Assembly (NCBI RefSeq): GCF_000423405.1
Contig: NZ_AUHX01000013.1
Span: forward strand, 1-64,000
Reading direction: 5' to 3'
Length of the DNA: 64,000 nucleotides
Source of the DNA: Mesonia mobilis DSM 19841
GTDB taxonomy: Bacteria; Bacteroidota; Bacteroidia; Flavobacteriales; Flavobacteriaceae
Made by a program: the position numbers and the translations under genes. Of this stretch, positions 37,881 through 46,730 are shown piece by piece. Numbering within the stretch: position 1 is the first letter of the stretch; each line of letters starts with the position of its first letter. The notes under the pieces were generated by a model. That model worked only from the letters and a program-made list of their open reading frames with translations, did no database searches and was not told where the DNA came from.

Positions 37881-38768
37881 TTATTTTTTATTTCTTGGGT
37901 GCGACTTCAAATACACTTTACTCAACTCTTTTATACTATTATGCGTGTATACTTGTGTTGAAGCTAAACTTGAATGCCCAAGCAATTCTTTTACCGAATT
38001 TAAGTCTGCCCCTTCATTTAATAAATGAGTGGCAAATGAATGCCGAATAATGTGCGGACTGTTCTTGGTTTTTGTCGATACCCTACTAAAATAACCATTT
38101 ACAATTCTATAGACAAGTGTATCGTAGAGTTTTTTGCCTTTGTTGGTTAATAGCAAATAATCTGATTCTGAATTTATTTCTAATTGCTCCCTTTCTTTTA
38201 AATAAGCGATGAATGTTTTTTTCACCGATGGAAGTAATGGGATCATCCGCTCTTTATTTCTCTTTCCTAAGACCTTTATCTGCGAAGATTCTATTTGTAT
38301 ACTTTCTAATTTCAAATTTATAAGCTCTGCACGACGCATTCCTGTTGAATACAATAATTCGATAATTAATTGATCTCGTACGTCTGAAAAACCTTCCGCA
38401 GAAAAATTAGCAATAACCGTTTCTACTTCTTTTGCTGAAAAAGGCACTTGTACTTTTTTCGAAACCTTCAAGGATTTATGTTTGGCTAAGGGAGAAACTT
38501 CAATTTGCTTCGTCTTTAAAAGATACTTATAGAATGTTTTTAGTGAAGATATCTTTCGATTAATGCTTCGGTTGCTTACTTCTTCATCTACTAGTTTCAC
38601 GATCCAAGACCTAATAATGCTGTAAGAAATTTCAGCTAGATTAGTTTCTTCAAAATTTTCTTCAGCAAAAACAGCAAAATCTGAAATATCTTTTTGATAT
38701 GCATTAATGGTATGCAAAGAATACTTCTTCTCGTATTGCAGGTAATCTATAAACTGAGGTAAGTGCAT
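37881..38768 (-). CDS. xerC: tyrosine recombinase XerC/XerD family
   Basis: A 295-residue site-specific recombinase. I chose the ATG at 38768; an in-frame TTG at 38789 lies inside the preceding terminator. The N-terminal SAM-like DNA-binding domain (FIDYLQYEKKYSLHTINAYQKDI) is followed by the catalytic domain. Active-site residues are R145 (STGMRRAEL), H239 and R242 (HIIRHSFATHLL), H265 (LLGHSSLASTQVYTH) and Tyr274. It likely resolves chromosome dimers at dif. Its chromosomal context with rpsU and hpf argues against a mobile-element integrase. Confidence 0.92.
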   Translation of the reverse strand: MHLPQFIDYLQYEKKYSLHTINAYQKDISDFAVFAEENFEETNLAEISYSIIRSWIVKLVDEEVSNRSINRKISSLKTFYKYLLKTKQIEVSPLAKHKSLKVSKKVQVPFSAKEVETVIANFSAEGFSDVRDQLIIELLYSTGMRRAELINLKLESIQIESSQIKVLGKRNKERMIPLLPSVKKTFIAYLKEREQLEINSESDYLLLTNKGKKLYDTLVYRIVNGYFSRVSTKTKNSPHIIRHSFATHLLNEGADLNSVKELLGHSSLASTQVYTHNSIKELSKVYLKSHPRNKK

Positions 38769-38818
38769 AAAAAAACTGTTGATAAACAAAGTTAAGAAAC
38801 TTTACTTACCAACAGTTT
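38769..38818 (-). terminator. rpsU terminator abutting xerC
   Basis: A stem AAACTGTTG/CAACAGTTT (38810-38818 with 38773-38781) and an inner AAAGTT/AACTTT stem are followed on the minus strand by seven T residues. The T-run (38775-38769) touches the xerC ATG. A TAACTTTG -7-like element (38794-38787) lies inside the hairpin. Confidence 0.8.
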
Positions 38819-38841
38819 GAATTTATTTGATCTGAAAATGA

Positions 38842-39036
38842 TTAGATATTTTCTTGATCTCTTAAACTTTGAATATATCTTGCTTTCTGGATCTTATCTC
38901 TGTTGAGTACAGAAGGCTTTGAAAAATTTTGACGACTACGTAGCTGACGCATTGTTTTAGTTCTGTCGAATTTTCTTTTGAAACGCTTTAACGCTCTTTC
39001 GATATTTTCTCCGTCTTTAACCGGTATGATTAACAT
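38842..39036 (-). CDS. rpsU: 30S ribosomal protein bS21
   Basis: A 64-residue basic protein (MLIIPVKDGENIERALKRFKRKFDRTKTMRQLRSRQNFSKPSVLNRDKIQKARYIQ) of the 30S platform. In Flavobacteriia bS21, with bS6 and bS18, sequesters the anti-Shine-Dalgarno tail of 16S rRNA, so most mRNAs do not use a Shine-Dalgarno. This gene carries a near-perfect one (39053-39044), consistent with autoregulation. A terminator follows before xerC. Confidence 0.97.
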   Translation of the reverse strand: MLIIPVKDGENIERALKRFKRKFDRTKTMRQLRSRQNFSKPSVLNRDKIQKARYIQSLRDQENI

Positions 39037-39043
39037 AGTTTAT

Positions 39044-39053
39044 TCACCTCCTT
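39044..39053 (-). promoter_or_regulatory. strong Shine-Dalgarno of rpsU
   Basis: On the minus strand AAGGAGGTGA lies 7 nt before the ATG at 39036, nearly a full complement of the 16S anti-Shine-Dalgarno. I saw nothing comparable ahead of the other genes whose starts I checked. It is the expected cis element for bS21 autoregulation in flavobacteria. Confidence 0.88.
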
Positions 39054-39122
39054 CCATTTGAGAATTTTGAGCGGCAAAATTAATACTTATTTTAAATTTT
39101 CAAAGTATTTTTAATCAAAGAT

Positions 39123-40289
39123 TTATGTGGCTGGTTTGTACTCTTTTTTATCGATGATCATCTTTGCTAAAATCTCTCTCAAGATCTCGCTCGTACCACC
39201 ACCAATAGGTCCTAAACGGCTATCACGCAACATTCTCGCCAACGGATATTCTTCCATATAACCATAACCGCCTAAAAACTGTAAACATTCATCGATAGCT
39301 TTATCGGCCATTTTAGTCGATAATAATTTAGACATCGTTGCTTCCTTCACCACATATTCTCCATTACCCAAACGCTGCGCAGTTAGATAATTAAATTGCT
39401 TACACATTTCTGCTTCACTAGCAATATCTGCAATACGGTGACGTAGCGCCTGAAATCTATCGATCGATTTTCCAAAAGCCGTACGATCGCTCATATATTG
39501 TAAGGTATATTGTATCGCGTGTTCTGCTCTTGCATGTGCGTTGACCCCCATCACTAAACGTTCTAAAGCAAAATGTTGCATAATGTAAGGAAAACCTTTT
39601 CCTTCTTCTCCCATCAAATTTTCGGCAGGTATTTTTACATCGGTGAATGATATTTCTCCCGTGTCTGAAGCGCGCCAACCCAATTTATCTAGTTTAGTTG
39701 AAGCAATACCAGGCGTATCACGATCTACCACAAACATACTCATTCCTTTATTTCCATCTTCCGGACTTGTTTTTGCCGCAACGATCAAATAATCTGAATA
39801 AATACCGTTGGTAATAAATGTTTTTGAACCGTTTAAAATATAATGATCTCCGTTTTTTACAGCTGTAGAACGCATTCCTGCCACATCTGAACCTCCAAAA
39901 GGTTCGGTAATACAAAGACAACCTATTTTCTCTCCGGTAATGCTTGGCGCTAAATACATTTCTTTTTGTTCGTGATTTGCTTCTTTATTTAAGTGCGTCA
40001 TCGCTAAGTAAGCGTGTGCCCACATTGCCGCAGCAAAACCTCCGGAATTTATTTTCTGAAGCTCTTCCAAAAAAATCACCGTGTAAAAAATATCAAGATC
40101 TAAGCCGCCATATTTCTCTGGATAGTTAATACCGAAGAAGCCCATTTCACCAAACTTCTCCCAAATAAAACGCTCGATCGTTCCGGTTTTTTCCCATTTA
40201 TCGATATGCGGAACCACTTCTTTTTGTAAGAAGTCGCTCAAACTTTTTCTGAATAAATTATGTTCTTCTGTAAAATATGTTGTGCTCAT
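39123..40289 (-). CDS. acyl-CoA dehydrogenase
   Basis: A 388-residue FAD-dependent acyl-CoA dehydrogenase. It has the N-terminal helical domain, the flavin-binding CITEPFGGSDVAGMRSTAVKNGDHYILNGSKTFITNG block and the C-terminal domain with QFLGGYGYMEEYPLARMLRDSRLGPIGGGTSEILREI. The residue following GGYGYMEEYP and the Glu in GGTSEI are typical. It catalyses alpha,beta-dehydrogenation of fatty acyl-CoAs or branched-chain acyl-CoAs and passes electrons to ETF. Chain-length specificity cannot be read. It appears as a single gene. Confidence 0.95.
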   Translation of the reverse strand: MSTTYFTEEHNLFRKSLSDFLQKEVVPHIDKWEKTGTIERFIWEKFGEMGFFGINYPEKYGGLDLDIFYTVIFLEELQKINSGGFAAAMWAHAYLAMTHLNKEANHEQKEMYLAPSITGEKIGCLCITEPFGGSDVAGMRSTAVKNGDHYILNGSKTFITNGIYSDYLIVAAKTSPEDGNKGMSMFVVDRDTPGIASTKLDKLGWRASDTGEISFTDVKIPAENLMGEEGKGFPYIMQHFALERLVMGVNAHARAEHAIQYTLQYMSDRTAFGKSIDRFQALRHRIADIASEAEMCKQFNYLTAQRLGNGEYVVKEATMSKLLSTKMADKAIDECLQFLGGYGYMEEYPLARMLRDSRLGPIGGGTSEILREILAKMIIDKKEYKPAT

Positions 40290-40373
40290 TGCTTCGTTTA
40301 AATTGAAATTTGATAAAATCTCTTCAAATTAAAAGTAAAATTATGTAAAAAGCAACCTATATTTTACGAATTT

Positions 40374-41249
40374 CTAATTTATTTCAACATATAATTTAAT
40401 TCTATCTATTTTGTATGCAGGAAAAGATTCTATTTTTGCTAATTCTTCAAAAGTTTTAATTCCTTCGTGTAGTTTTCTATAATTTACAATCTCTCTTGCT
40501 AGTTCGTAGTCAAAATAAATAATTTCTGAAAGCTCGATCACAGAGGCTTCATTAATTGAAATCTTTTCAATTGGTTTTGGATTCTGTACAGAAAATTCTT
40601 TCAAAATATTCTGTTCAGTTTCATAAGGCAATCCATAAATATCTTTGAGTTGAATATTATCTACAAAACCACCGATCTTTAGTTTATAATTCAAAATACG
40701 CTGACTCATCGTCTCTCCTACTCCATAAACCTCCATTAATTCTTCTTGGGTAGCAGTGTTTAAATCTTTCTTTTTAGTTGAAGATGATTGGGTTTGAATT
40801 GATTTTTCTGAGGAAGCATTTCGCTTTAAAACCCAATCCGGAAATTTAAATGAAGGAGAGATTTTCTTCAGTAATGAATTGGAAACTTTGGTCACTTTCT
40901 GAAAATCTTCCACAGAATTGATCCACTTCCCTTGTTCACGAAAATCTTTTAAGCGTTTAATTTCAGCTAAACTCATTCCTAATCGATAACCTTTAAAATC
41001 GTTGATGTAATTAGGATTAAACTGAAAGATGGTGTCTTTCTTCGGCTTTTGCTTTTCAGTTTTAATAGAATCTAGAAAATGTTCTACCTGAAGTAATTCT
41101 TTTTGTTTTGCTGCTGAAATGTTTTTACTTGAAGAAAGCTGATGCACATAATACATTCCTCCGCCAGCAATAATGATAAGTAATATTAATAGAAAAATCC
41201 CATTTTGTTGCTTGGGTGTAAACACAAAATGGGATTTTCTAAATTTCAT
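40374..41249 (-). CDS. membrane-anchored helix-hairpin-helix protein (ComEA-like)
   Basis: A 291-residue protein with an N-terminal membrane anchor (about 14-34, NGIFLLILLIIIAGGGMYYV). Three helix-hairpin-helix-like modules follow: about 85-140 (LAEIKRLKDFREQGKWINSVEDFQKVT), about 155-220 (DLNTATQEELMEVYGVGETMSQRILNYKLKIGGF) and about 230-290. The middle one is nearest to ComEA. It probably binds DNA on the periplasmic side, perhaps in DNA uptake, but no other competence gene is near. It starts 12 bp after the AGCS gene ends, so co-transcription is possible. Confidence 0.8.
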   Translation of the reverse strand: MKFRKSHFVFTPKQQNGIFLLILLIIIAGGGMYYVHQLSSSKNISAAKQKELLQVEHFLDSIKTEKQKPKKDTIFQFNPNYINDFKGYRLGMSLAEIKRLKDFREQGKWINSVEDFQKVTKVSNSLLKKISPSFKFPDWVLKRNASSEKSIQTQSSSTKKKDLNTATQEELMEVYGVGETMSQRILNYKLKIGGFVDNIQLKDIYGLPYETEQNILKEFSVQNPKPIEKISINEASVIELSEIIYFDYELAREIVNYRKLHEGIKTFEELAKIESFPAYKIDRIKLYVEIN

Positions 41250-41261
41250 ATTTCTGAAGAT

Positions 41262-43346
41262 TTACGCGGTTTTACCTTTTACAAATAAATCGCCAGATTT
41301 CACTTTCTTAAAGTATTCTCTAAGATCTTCTCTTACTTCACCAGACATAATGTAAAGTCCGATAATGTTAGGGAAGGACATCGCTAAAATCATCATATCT
41401 GAGAATACCAATACCGCTCCTAAACTAATAGATGCTCCAACAACTACGAAGATCAAGAATAAGAACTTATAGATCATTTCAGATTTTTTACTTCTTCCGA
41501 ATAAGTAAGTCCAAGCTCTCATTCCGTAATAAGACCAAGAGATCATCGTTGAAAAAGCAAATAAGAAAACTGCTGCAGATAACACGTATGGGAACCAAGA
41601 AATAACACTTGCAAACGCATCTGAAGTTAACTGCGCTCCACCAATACCTTGCACTTCGTGCATTCCTGTAAATACTAACACTAATGCTGTTAAAGTACAA
41701 ACGACAACTGTATCGATAAATGGCTCTAGTAAAGCAACAAAACCTTCTGATGGCGGATGATTAGTTTTTGCGGCACTGTGCGCGATCGCAGCAGAACCTA
41801 CACCAGCTTCGTTAGAGAAAGCTGCTCTTTGAAAACCTACCACTAACACTCCTAAAACTCCACCTTTTAAAGCGCTTGGAGAAAAGGCGCCATCGATAAT
41901 AGCATTAAATGCCGGACCAATATTTTCAATATTGACTCCAATTACAATTAAAGCTCCAATAACATAAACTGCAGCCATTACCGGTACTACTTTACCGGTT
42001 ACTTTTGCAATACTATTAATACCACCAATAATTACAACACCTACTAAAACAGCAACTACAACTCCAAACCAAAATCCATTACCTTCTAACATTGGGAATT
42101 GTCCTGATAGAATCTCAAAAGACTGATTGGCCTGAAACATGTTACCACCTCCAAAAGAAGCACCAACACCTAAAATCGCAAAGAATCCTGCTAAAAATTT
42201 ACCTAAACCTTTTAAGTTACGTTTTTCTAAACCGTAACGTAAATAGTTCATTGGTCCACCAAAAATACGTCCATCTTCAGTGATATTTCTATATTTTACA
42301 CCAAGTGTACATTCTACAAACTTAGAAGACATCCCTAATAAACCGGCAATGATCATCCAGAATGTAGCTCCTGCTCCACCAAGAGAAACGGCTACTGCTA
42401 CACCGGCAATATTACCTAAACCAACGGTCGCAGAAACTGCTGTCGCTAAAGCCTGGAAGTGTGTAATGTTACCCGGTGCGTTAGGATCGTCGTATTTCCC
42501 TTTTGCTAAAGCTAGTGAATGTTTAAAACCACGAATGTTGATAAACTTCATTCTTACTGTAAAGAAAGTTGCTCCTAATACTAACCAGATTACAATAAAA
42601 GGAATACTATTTTTTTGAAGATCTCCGTTCGGGTGTTTTAAAGCAACCGGATCGTCATATTTAATTTCAGCTAAATAATGCGCTCCTTGCTCAATTAAAT
42701 CCTCGGTGCTGTTAGGATCGAAAATTTGATTTCCTTCTTTTACTAAATATTTTAATTCACCGTTTGCTAAAGCCGTTACGGTTTCTTCTTCAGAACCGTG
42801 TTTTACAATAGCAATCTTGTCTCCTTTTTGTACTTTCGAGCCTTCTGGCTTTAACCATTTTTGTAAAGTGTAAACCTCATCTGTTTGTGCAGTCCAACTT
42901 GGAGTTGCGATTAACTTTACATCGGCATAAATAATTGGGTCGTAAATACCAATTGCAGCAAATGGATCCCAAAATAAAACAGCCGACATATTATCTACGA
43001 CCGGCTGAAAAAATCCATTAAAATGTTCGGTAATCGACTCTGCATCGATACGGTAAGATTTCGTTACAGAATTCCCTTTTGAGTCGGTAATAACAACCTC
43101 ATAAGGAATACCTTCTACTAAATCTGTTGCTTTGTTTGATTTTAGTGAAGTACTTTGGTCGGTCCATTTATAAGTATAAGGTGGCGTTCCTCCTTTTACT
43201 GTTAATTCTATTGTACCGTTATTAATTAAACTCGATGGGTTAGTTAAATCAGCCTCTACTTCAAAATCCGAATTATCATCGGATTGCGCACTCATTAAGC
43301 TGATTGAAAAACATAAAAATAATGCTGAAAGCAAATACTTCCTCAT
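41262..43346 (-). CDS. AGCS alanine/glycine:cation symporter with SprB-like and lipoyl-like N-terminal domains
   Basis: A 694-residue protein. A signal peptide (about 1-20) is followed by a SprB-repeat-like Ig domain (about 36-100: NNGTIELTVKGGTPPYTYKW, VVITDSKGNSVTKSY). Next is a biotinyl/lipoyl-like hammerhead (about 160-210: LKPEGSKVQKGDKIAIV ... ALANGELKYLVKEGNQIF) without the modifiable lysine motif. Last is a full AGCS (sodium/alanine or glycine) transporter with about ten or eleven helices (about 250-690), including ATAVSATVGLGNIAGVAVAVSLGGAGATFWM. The extra domains are predicted to be periplasmic, matching an outside N-terminus. The transport call is sure; the role of the added domains is unknown. 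Confidence 0.88.
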   Translation of the reverse strand: MRKYLLSALFLCFSISLMSAQSDDNSDFEVEADLTNPSSLINNGTIELTVKGGTPPYTYKWTDQSTSLKSNKATDLVEGIPYEVVITDSKGNSVTKSYRIDAESITEHFNGFFQPVVDNMSAVLFWDPFAAIGIYDPIIYADVKLIATPSWTAQTDEVYTLQKWLKPEGSKVQKGDKIAIVKHGSEEETVTALANGELKYLVKEGNQIFDPNSTEDLIEQGAHYLAEIKYDDPVALKHPNGDLQKNSIPFIVIWLVLGATFFTVRMKFINIRGFKHSLALAKGKYDDPNAPGNITHFQALATAVSATVGLGNIAGVAVAVSLGGAGATFWMIIAGLLGMSSKFVECTLGVKYRNITEDGRIFGGPMNYLRYGLEKRNLKGLGKFLAGFFAILGVGASFGGGNMFQANQSFEILSGQFPMLEGNGFWFGVVVAVLVGVVIIGGINSIAKVTGKVVPVMAAVYVIGALIVIGVNIENIGPAFNAIIDGAFSPSALKGGVLGVLVVGFQRAAFSNEAGVGSAAIAHSAAKTNHPPSEGFVALLEPFIDTVVVCTLTALVLVFTGMHEVQGIGGAQLTSDAFASVISWFPYVLSAAVFLFAFSTMISWSYYGMRAWTYLFGRSKKSEMIYKFLFLIFVVVGASISLGAVLVFSDMMILAMSFPNIIGLYIMSGEVREDLREYFKKVKSGDLFVKGKTA

Positions 43347-43478
43347 AAAATGTCGTCGTTTTGTTAATGGAATTATAATGTTAAAATTTATAAAGGCACC
43401 AATATCCTAAAAAAAATAGCTATTTCAAAGGCTTGTGAGTTAAAATGCAAACTAAATGTTAATAGAAACCCCCTAATT

Positions 43479-44522
43479 TTAAACTTTGTAAGTCGCTTTT
43501 AGCTTTTCTATTTGTTCTGGTTTACCAATAAAAATTAACTTCGAATCTTTTTTGATAACCATATCGGCATCGGGGTTCACACTGTAGTTACCATCGGGAT
43601 CGCGGTAACCAATTACCGTACATCCGGTTTTTTTTCGTAAGTCCAATTCTTTAATCGCATGTTCTTTGCCATCGGTACAAATATTAGCGAAGGCTATTTC
43701 TTCAATATTAATACTTCCCTCTTGGCGAGAAACAGAAAGATGTCCTAAAAATTCAACTAAATCTGGCGTAACTACTAAACTTGCCATATGATCGCCACCA
43801 ATTTTATCGGGCATAATCACATTATCGGCTCCAGCTAGTTTAAGTTTATAGGTGGTGCTTTCTTTAGTTGCTCTGCTTATAATTTTAAGATCGTTATTCA
43901 GTTGTTTTGCAGAAAGTACAATAAAAACGTTATCTGCATCGCCGGGCAACGTGCACATTAGGGTTGATGCACGCTCAATACCGGCAGCTTTTAAAACCTC
44001 ATCTTCTGTAGCGTTGCCGTGAATATAAAGCATCCCAGAATCGTATAACGGTTCTAATACACTTTCATCTTTATCGATAATTACAAAGTTCTTATTGTAA
44101 GCTAATAATTTGCTTACCGCTTGATCGCCATTTCTTCCGAAGCCACAAACGATCACGTGATCTTTTAATGCATCAATTTTAGATTTCACTTTTTTAGCTC
44201 TTAAATTTCCTATGTTGTTTTTACTTAAAATATATTCTGTAATCACCGATATGGCATAACCCACAAAAAAGATACTACATATAATATAAATGGAAGTGAG
44301 TATTTTTTCTTGCGGACTTAGTTGCTGTACTTCACCAAAACCAATCGTGGTAATAGTGATCACCGTCATATAAATAGCATCTACCCAAGTATAACCAGAA
44401 AATAACCGATAGCCTAAAATACCTACTAAAAATACAACAACAAGCAATAGCAAGGCTACGGTAAGCCTAGAACCTACATATTTATTGAGTGAGATTTCTT
44501 TTAGCGGATTTCTATAAATCAA
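43479..44522 (-). CDS. two-TM potassium channel with RCK (TrkA-N/C) domains
   Basis: A 347-residue K+ channel subunit. Two membrane helices (about 20-40 and 75-95) flank the pore loop TVITITTIGFGEV, with selectivity filter TIGFGE (59-64). A cytoplasmic RCK domain follows, starting HVIVCGFGRNG (Rossmann GxGxxG, 127-132), and a TrkA-C domain from about 265. It resembles MthK/Kch channels gated by ligand or nucleotide. The best start is a TTG at 44522, overlapping the pspC stop by 11 bp; no upstream ATG exists in frame. Confidence 0.93.
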   Translation of the reverse strand: MIYRNPLKEISLNKYVGSRLTVALLLLVVVFLVGILGYRLFSGYTWVDAIYMTVITITTIGFGEVQQLSPQEKILTSIYIICSIFFVGYAISVITEYILSKNNIGNLRAKKVKSKIDALKDHVIVCGFGRNGDQAVSKLLAYNKNFVIIDKDESVLEPLYDSGMLYIHGNATEDEVLKAAGIERASTLMCTLPGDADNVFIVLSAKQLNNDLKIISRATKESTTYKLKLAGADNVIMPDKIGGDHMASLVVTPDLVEFLGHLSVSRQEGSINIEEIAFANICTDGKEHAIKELDLRKKTGCTVIGYRDPDGNYSVNPDADMVIKKDSKLIFIGKPEQIEKLKATYKV

Positions 44523-44742
44523 AGACAGAAGTGCGTTTAGTGTAAATTAGATCTTTTAGTTTTAACCAGAAAGCTAAGGTAAGATAAATAGCAAAACCAA
44601 CCCCTAAGGTCGCGAACGAAACGTAGATAAAAAATAAACGAACGCTTTTTACACGCATCCCCAATCGATCTGCTAATCGAGAACTTACGTAAAAACCATT
44701 ACGCTCAAAATAATACCGTATGTTAGAAACCAATTTTTTCAT
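44512..44742 (-). CDS. PspC domain protein
   Basis: A 76-residue inner-membrane protein with the PspC core (GFYVSSRLADRLGMRVKSVRLFFIYVSFATLGVGFAIYLTLAFWLKLKD), two helices separated by a short loop. Standalone PspC proteins in Bacteroidota have no proven link to a full Psp phage-shock response, and no PspA is present here. Its end overlaps the K+ channel gene, suggesting translational coupling. It starts 15 bp after the DUF2851 gene ends. Confidence 0.9.
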   Translation of the reverse strand: MKKLVSNIRYYFERNGFYVSSRLADRLGMRVKSVRLFFIYVSFATLGVGFAIYLTLAFWLKLKDLIYTKRTSVFDL

Positions 44743-44757
44743 CTCTACAAAGTTAGT

Positions 44758-46038
44758 TTAAGCTGGCTTTCTTTGCAATAAACTTGCACCAATTTCACAA
44801 TGTAAACATTTATTTTGATCGCAGTAATTAGGTTTTAATTGCAACAAAGCCTGAGATTCGAAAGCATTTACTGCCGTATTTTTTCTTAACCGATTAAACT
44901 TTTTTATAGTTGAATTATCTTCTGCCACAATTGAACTTAACAAGTTAAAAATCGACTCTACTTCTACTTTTCCTAATGATTTTCGGTACGCAAATTTCAA
45001 TGGAACGATGGTATTTACAATTAACAGATCGATAAATTTATCACTCAGTTTTTTGCTTGTTGTTTTACTTTCTTTCCCGAAAGAATAATGAGTTTTCCAA
45101 TAAGCTGAAGTTTCTACCTTAAAAAGTTCATAAAAATCTTCTAAACGTTCTGTTGATTTAATTTTACTGAATAAGTTTTTCTGCTGAATAAAAAGCTGAG
45201 CCAATTGTGATAACCGAATGGTGGGAAAGTTTGGCGGCCGCAGTCTAAAAAACTGTACATCTTCTAAACTCGGTTGAATCTGAAATTTATGCTGCAAATA
45301 ATGATATTCTTTTTGAAGCTGAACAAAATATAAATCGTCAATTTCTTTTTGTAACAAATTAACCTGCCCAAACAACAGAGCTTCTAATACTTCAACTTCA
45401 TTAATTTTTCTAATCACTGAAAAAGGAGTTGTTCTTGCCATCGCTAAAAAAGCTTCGCCATTTCTATTTAAACCAAAGTTTTTAGCCAAAAGCTGAAACA
45501 ACACAGCTTCCCAATCATTTTCAGAAGCTTCAAGTAATGTATAAATTAATCTCGCTTTTTCTTCTAAACGTTCGATATACAAACGCTCCATCCAGTTTTT
45601 CAATAGAAAATCATCAATTTTCGCGAAATCTGCTTCACAATTGATCCACTTTTGTGAAGTGCTCATCAACTTCTTATAATTTTTCAACGTTTGTGCTGCT
45701 ACAAAATCTTTTAGCTGAAGTGTAGCAATTTCAGAATTATCTTTTCTAAAAACCGCTACATCGTGTTCCCAAACCACGTGAAGAATTACATTATCGTATG
45801 CAGGATCTTTTTCATGGTGATGTGCGTACCAATCGCTCGACTTTAAATGAATTTCTACATTACCCGCCCAAAGCTGATCGCCAATCTTAACTTTTGAATT
45901 GAAAAAATCTGGACCTGATTGTTCTGTATTATGCCAACCCGAATTTAAAATTTCCAGATGCTCGCCTGCCGTTGTCGTAGCTTTTAAGAATTGAAATTTT
46001 TTAAATTTCCAGAGGTAATGCAGAAAATCTTCTTTCAT
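44758..46038 (-). CDS. DUF2851 family protein
   Basis: A 426-residue protein. The N-terminal core reads EDFLHYLWKFKKF..., GWHNTEQSGPDFFNSKVKIGDQLWAGNVEIHLKSSDWYAHHHEKDPAYDNVILHVVWEHD. The G-PDF-NA-I and GNVEIH motifs resemble the PD-(D/E)XK-like nuclease fold of DUF2851. A Cys cluster near the C-terminus (CDQNKCLHCEIGASLL) could bind metal. The family is widespread in Bacteroidota with unknown biological role; a nucleic-acid function is inference. The start overlaps the lipoprotein stop (ATGA). Confidence 0.88.
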   Translation of the reverse strand: MKEDFLHYLWKFKKFQFLKATTTAGEHLEILNSGWHNTEQSGPDFFNSKVKIGDQLWAGNVEIHLKSSDWYAHHHEKDPAYDNVILHVVWEHDVAVFRKDNSEIATLQLKDFVAAQTLKNYKKLMSTSQKWINCEADFAKIDDFLLKNWMERLYIERLEEKARLIYTLLEASENDWEAVLFQLLAKNFGLNRNGEAFLAMARTTPFSVIRKINEVEVLEALLFGQVNLLQKEIDDLYFVQLQKEYHYLQHKFQIQPSLEDVQFFRLRPPNFPTIRLSQLAQLFIQQKNLFSKIKSTERLEDFYELFKVETSAYWKTHYSFGKESKTTSKKLSDKFIDLLIVNTIVPLKFAYRKSLGKVEVESIFNLLSSIVAEDNSTIKKFNRLRKNTAVNAFESQALLQLKPNYCDQNKCLHCEIGASLLQRKPA

Positions 46039-46730
46039 TCGGCCAGCATTTGTTTCACTTCAGGAAAAATGCGTTCTACCCAAAGATGATACATCTCGCC
46101 GCTTGGATGCAAACCATCGCCGGCAACTAAATTAGGATTCGTTGCAGCTTCTTCAGAAATATCGGTAATGTAAAAATATTTCACTCCGTAATTGCTACTC
46201 GTTACCATACAACGCTCGTTGTAAACCATAATTTCGTGAGCAATTTCATCTACATTACTGCCTTGTGCAAATGGAGTCACACTATAATCTGGAATACTTA
46301 CCACAAATACATTTTCTGCTCCGTTTTTCGATTTTTGAATCGCTTGCTGAATGATCAATTCTAATTCTTCTTGAAATTGCTCTAAATCTCGACCTTGGTA
46401 TTGGTTGTTCACGCCAATTAGTATAGAAACTAAATCGTATTTTTCTTCGCCCAATTGTTCATCCATCGCAGTTAACAATTCATCGGTTCGCCAACCGGTT
46501 CTGGCAATTATTTTTGGCGATTGTACCGAATAAGCGCTATCTCTCAATTTTTGTGTGAGTTGCACCGGCCAACGTTCTTGCTCTGCAACACTTTCACCTA
46601 TGGTATAAGAATCTCCTAAAGCTAGATAAGAAATATTGTTTTGCGCTGAAGTTGATGTTGGTATTTCTGAAGTTGAGCCACAAGAACTCAACATTAATAA
46701 AATTGAAAATAGAACTAAAATTGATCGCAT
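46035..46730 (-). CDS. SGNH/GDSL-type lipoprotein hydrolase
   Basis: A 231-residue lipoprotein with signal peptide and lipobox LSSC (Cys17). The esterase block I is ALGDSYTIGE (nucleophile S41), block III is GVNNQYQG, and block V is AGDGLHPSG giving the Asp-His pair. It likely hydrolyses an ester, possibly an acetylated cell-wall or glycan substituent, in the periplasm. Its stop overlaps the DUF2851 start by 4 bp. Confidence 0.88.
   Translation of the reverse strand: MRSILVLFSILLMLSSCGSTSEIPTSTSAQNNISYLALGDSYTIGESVAEQERWPVQLTQKLRDSAYSVQSPKIIARTGWRTDELLTAMDEQLGEEKYDLVSILIGVNNQYQGRDLEQFQEELELIIQQAIQKSKNGAENVFVVSIPDYSVTPFAQGSNVDEIAHEIMVYNERCMVTSSNYGVKYFYITDISEEAATNPNLVAGDGLHPSGEMYHLWVERIFPEVKQMLAE

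Noticed and set aside
37881-38768. A phage or island integrase next to tRNA genes
   Set aside because: The gene is between rpsU and hpf, the standard Bacteroidota xerC location. I see no att repeats at the tRNA ends and no phage genes around.
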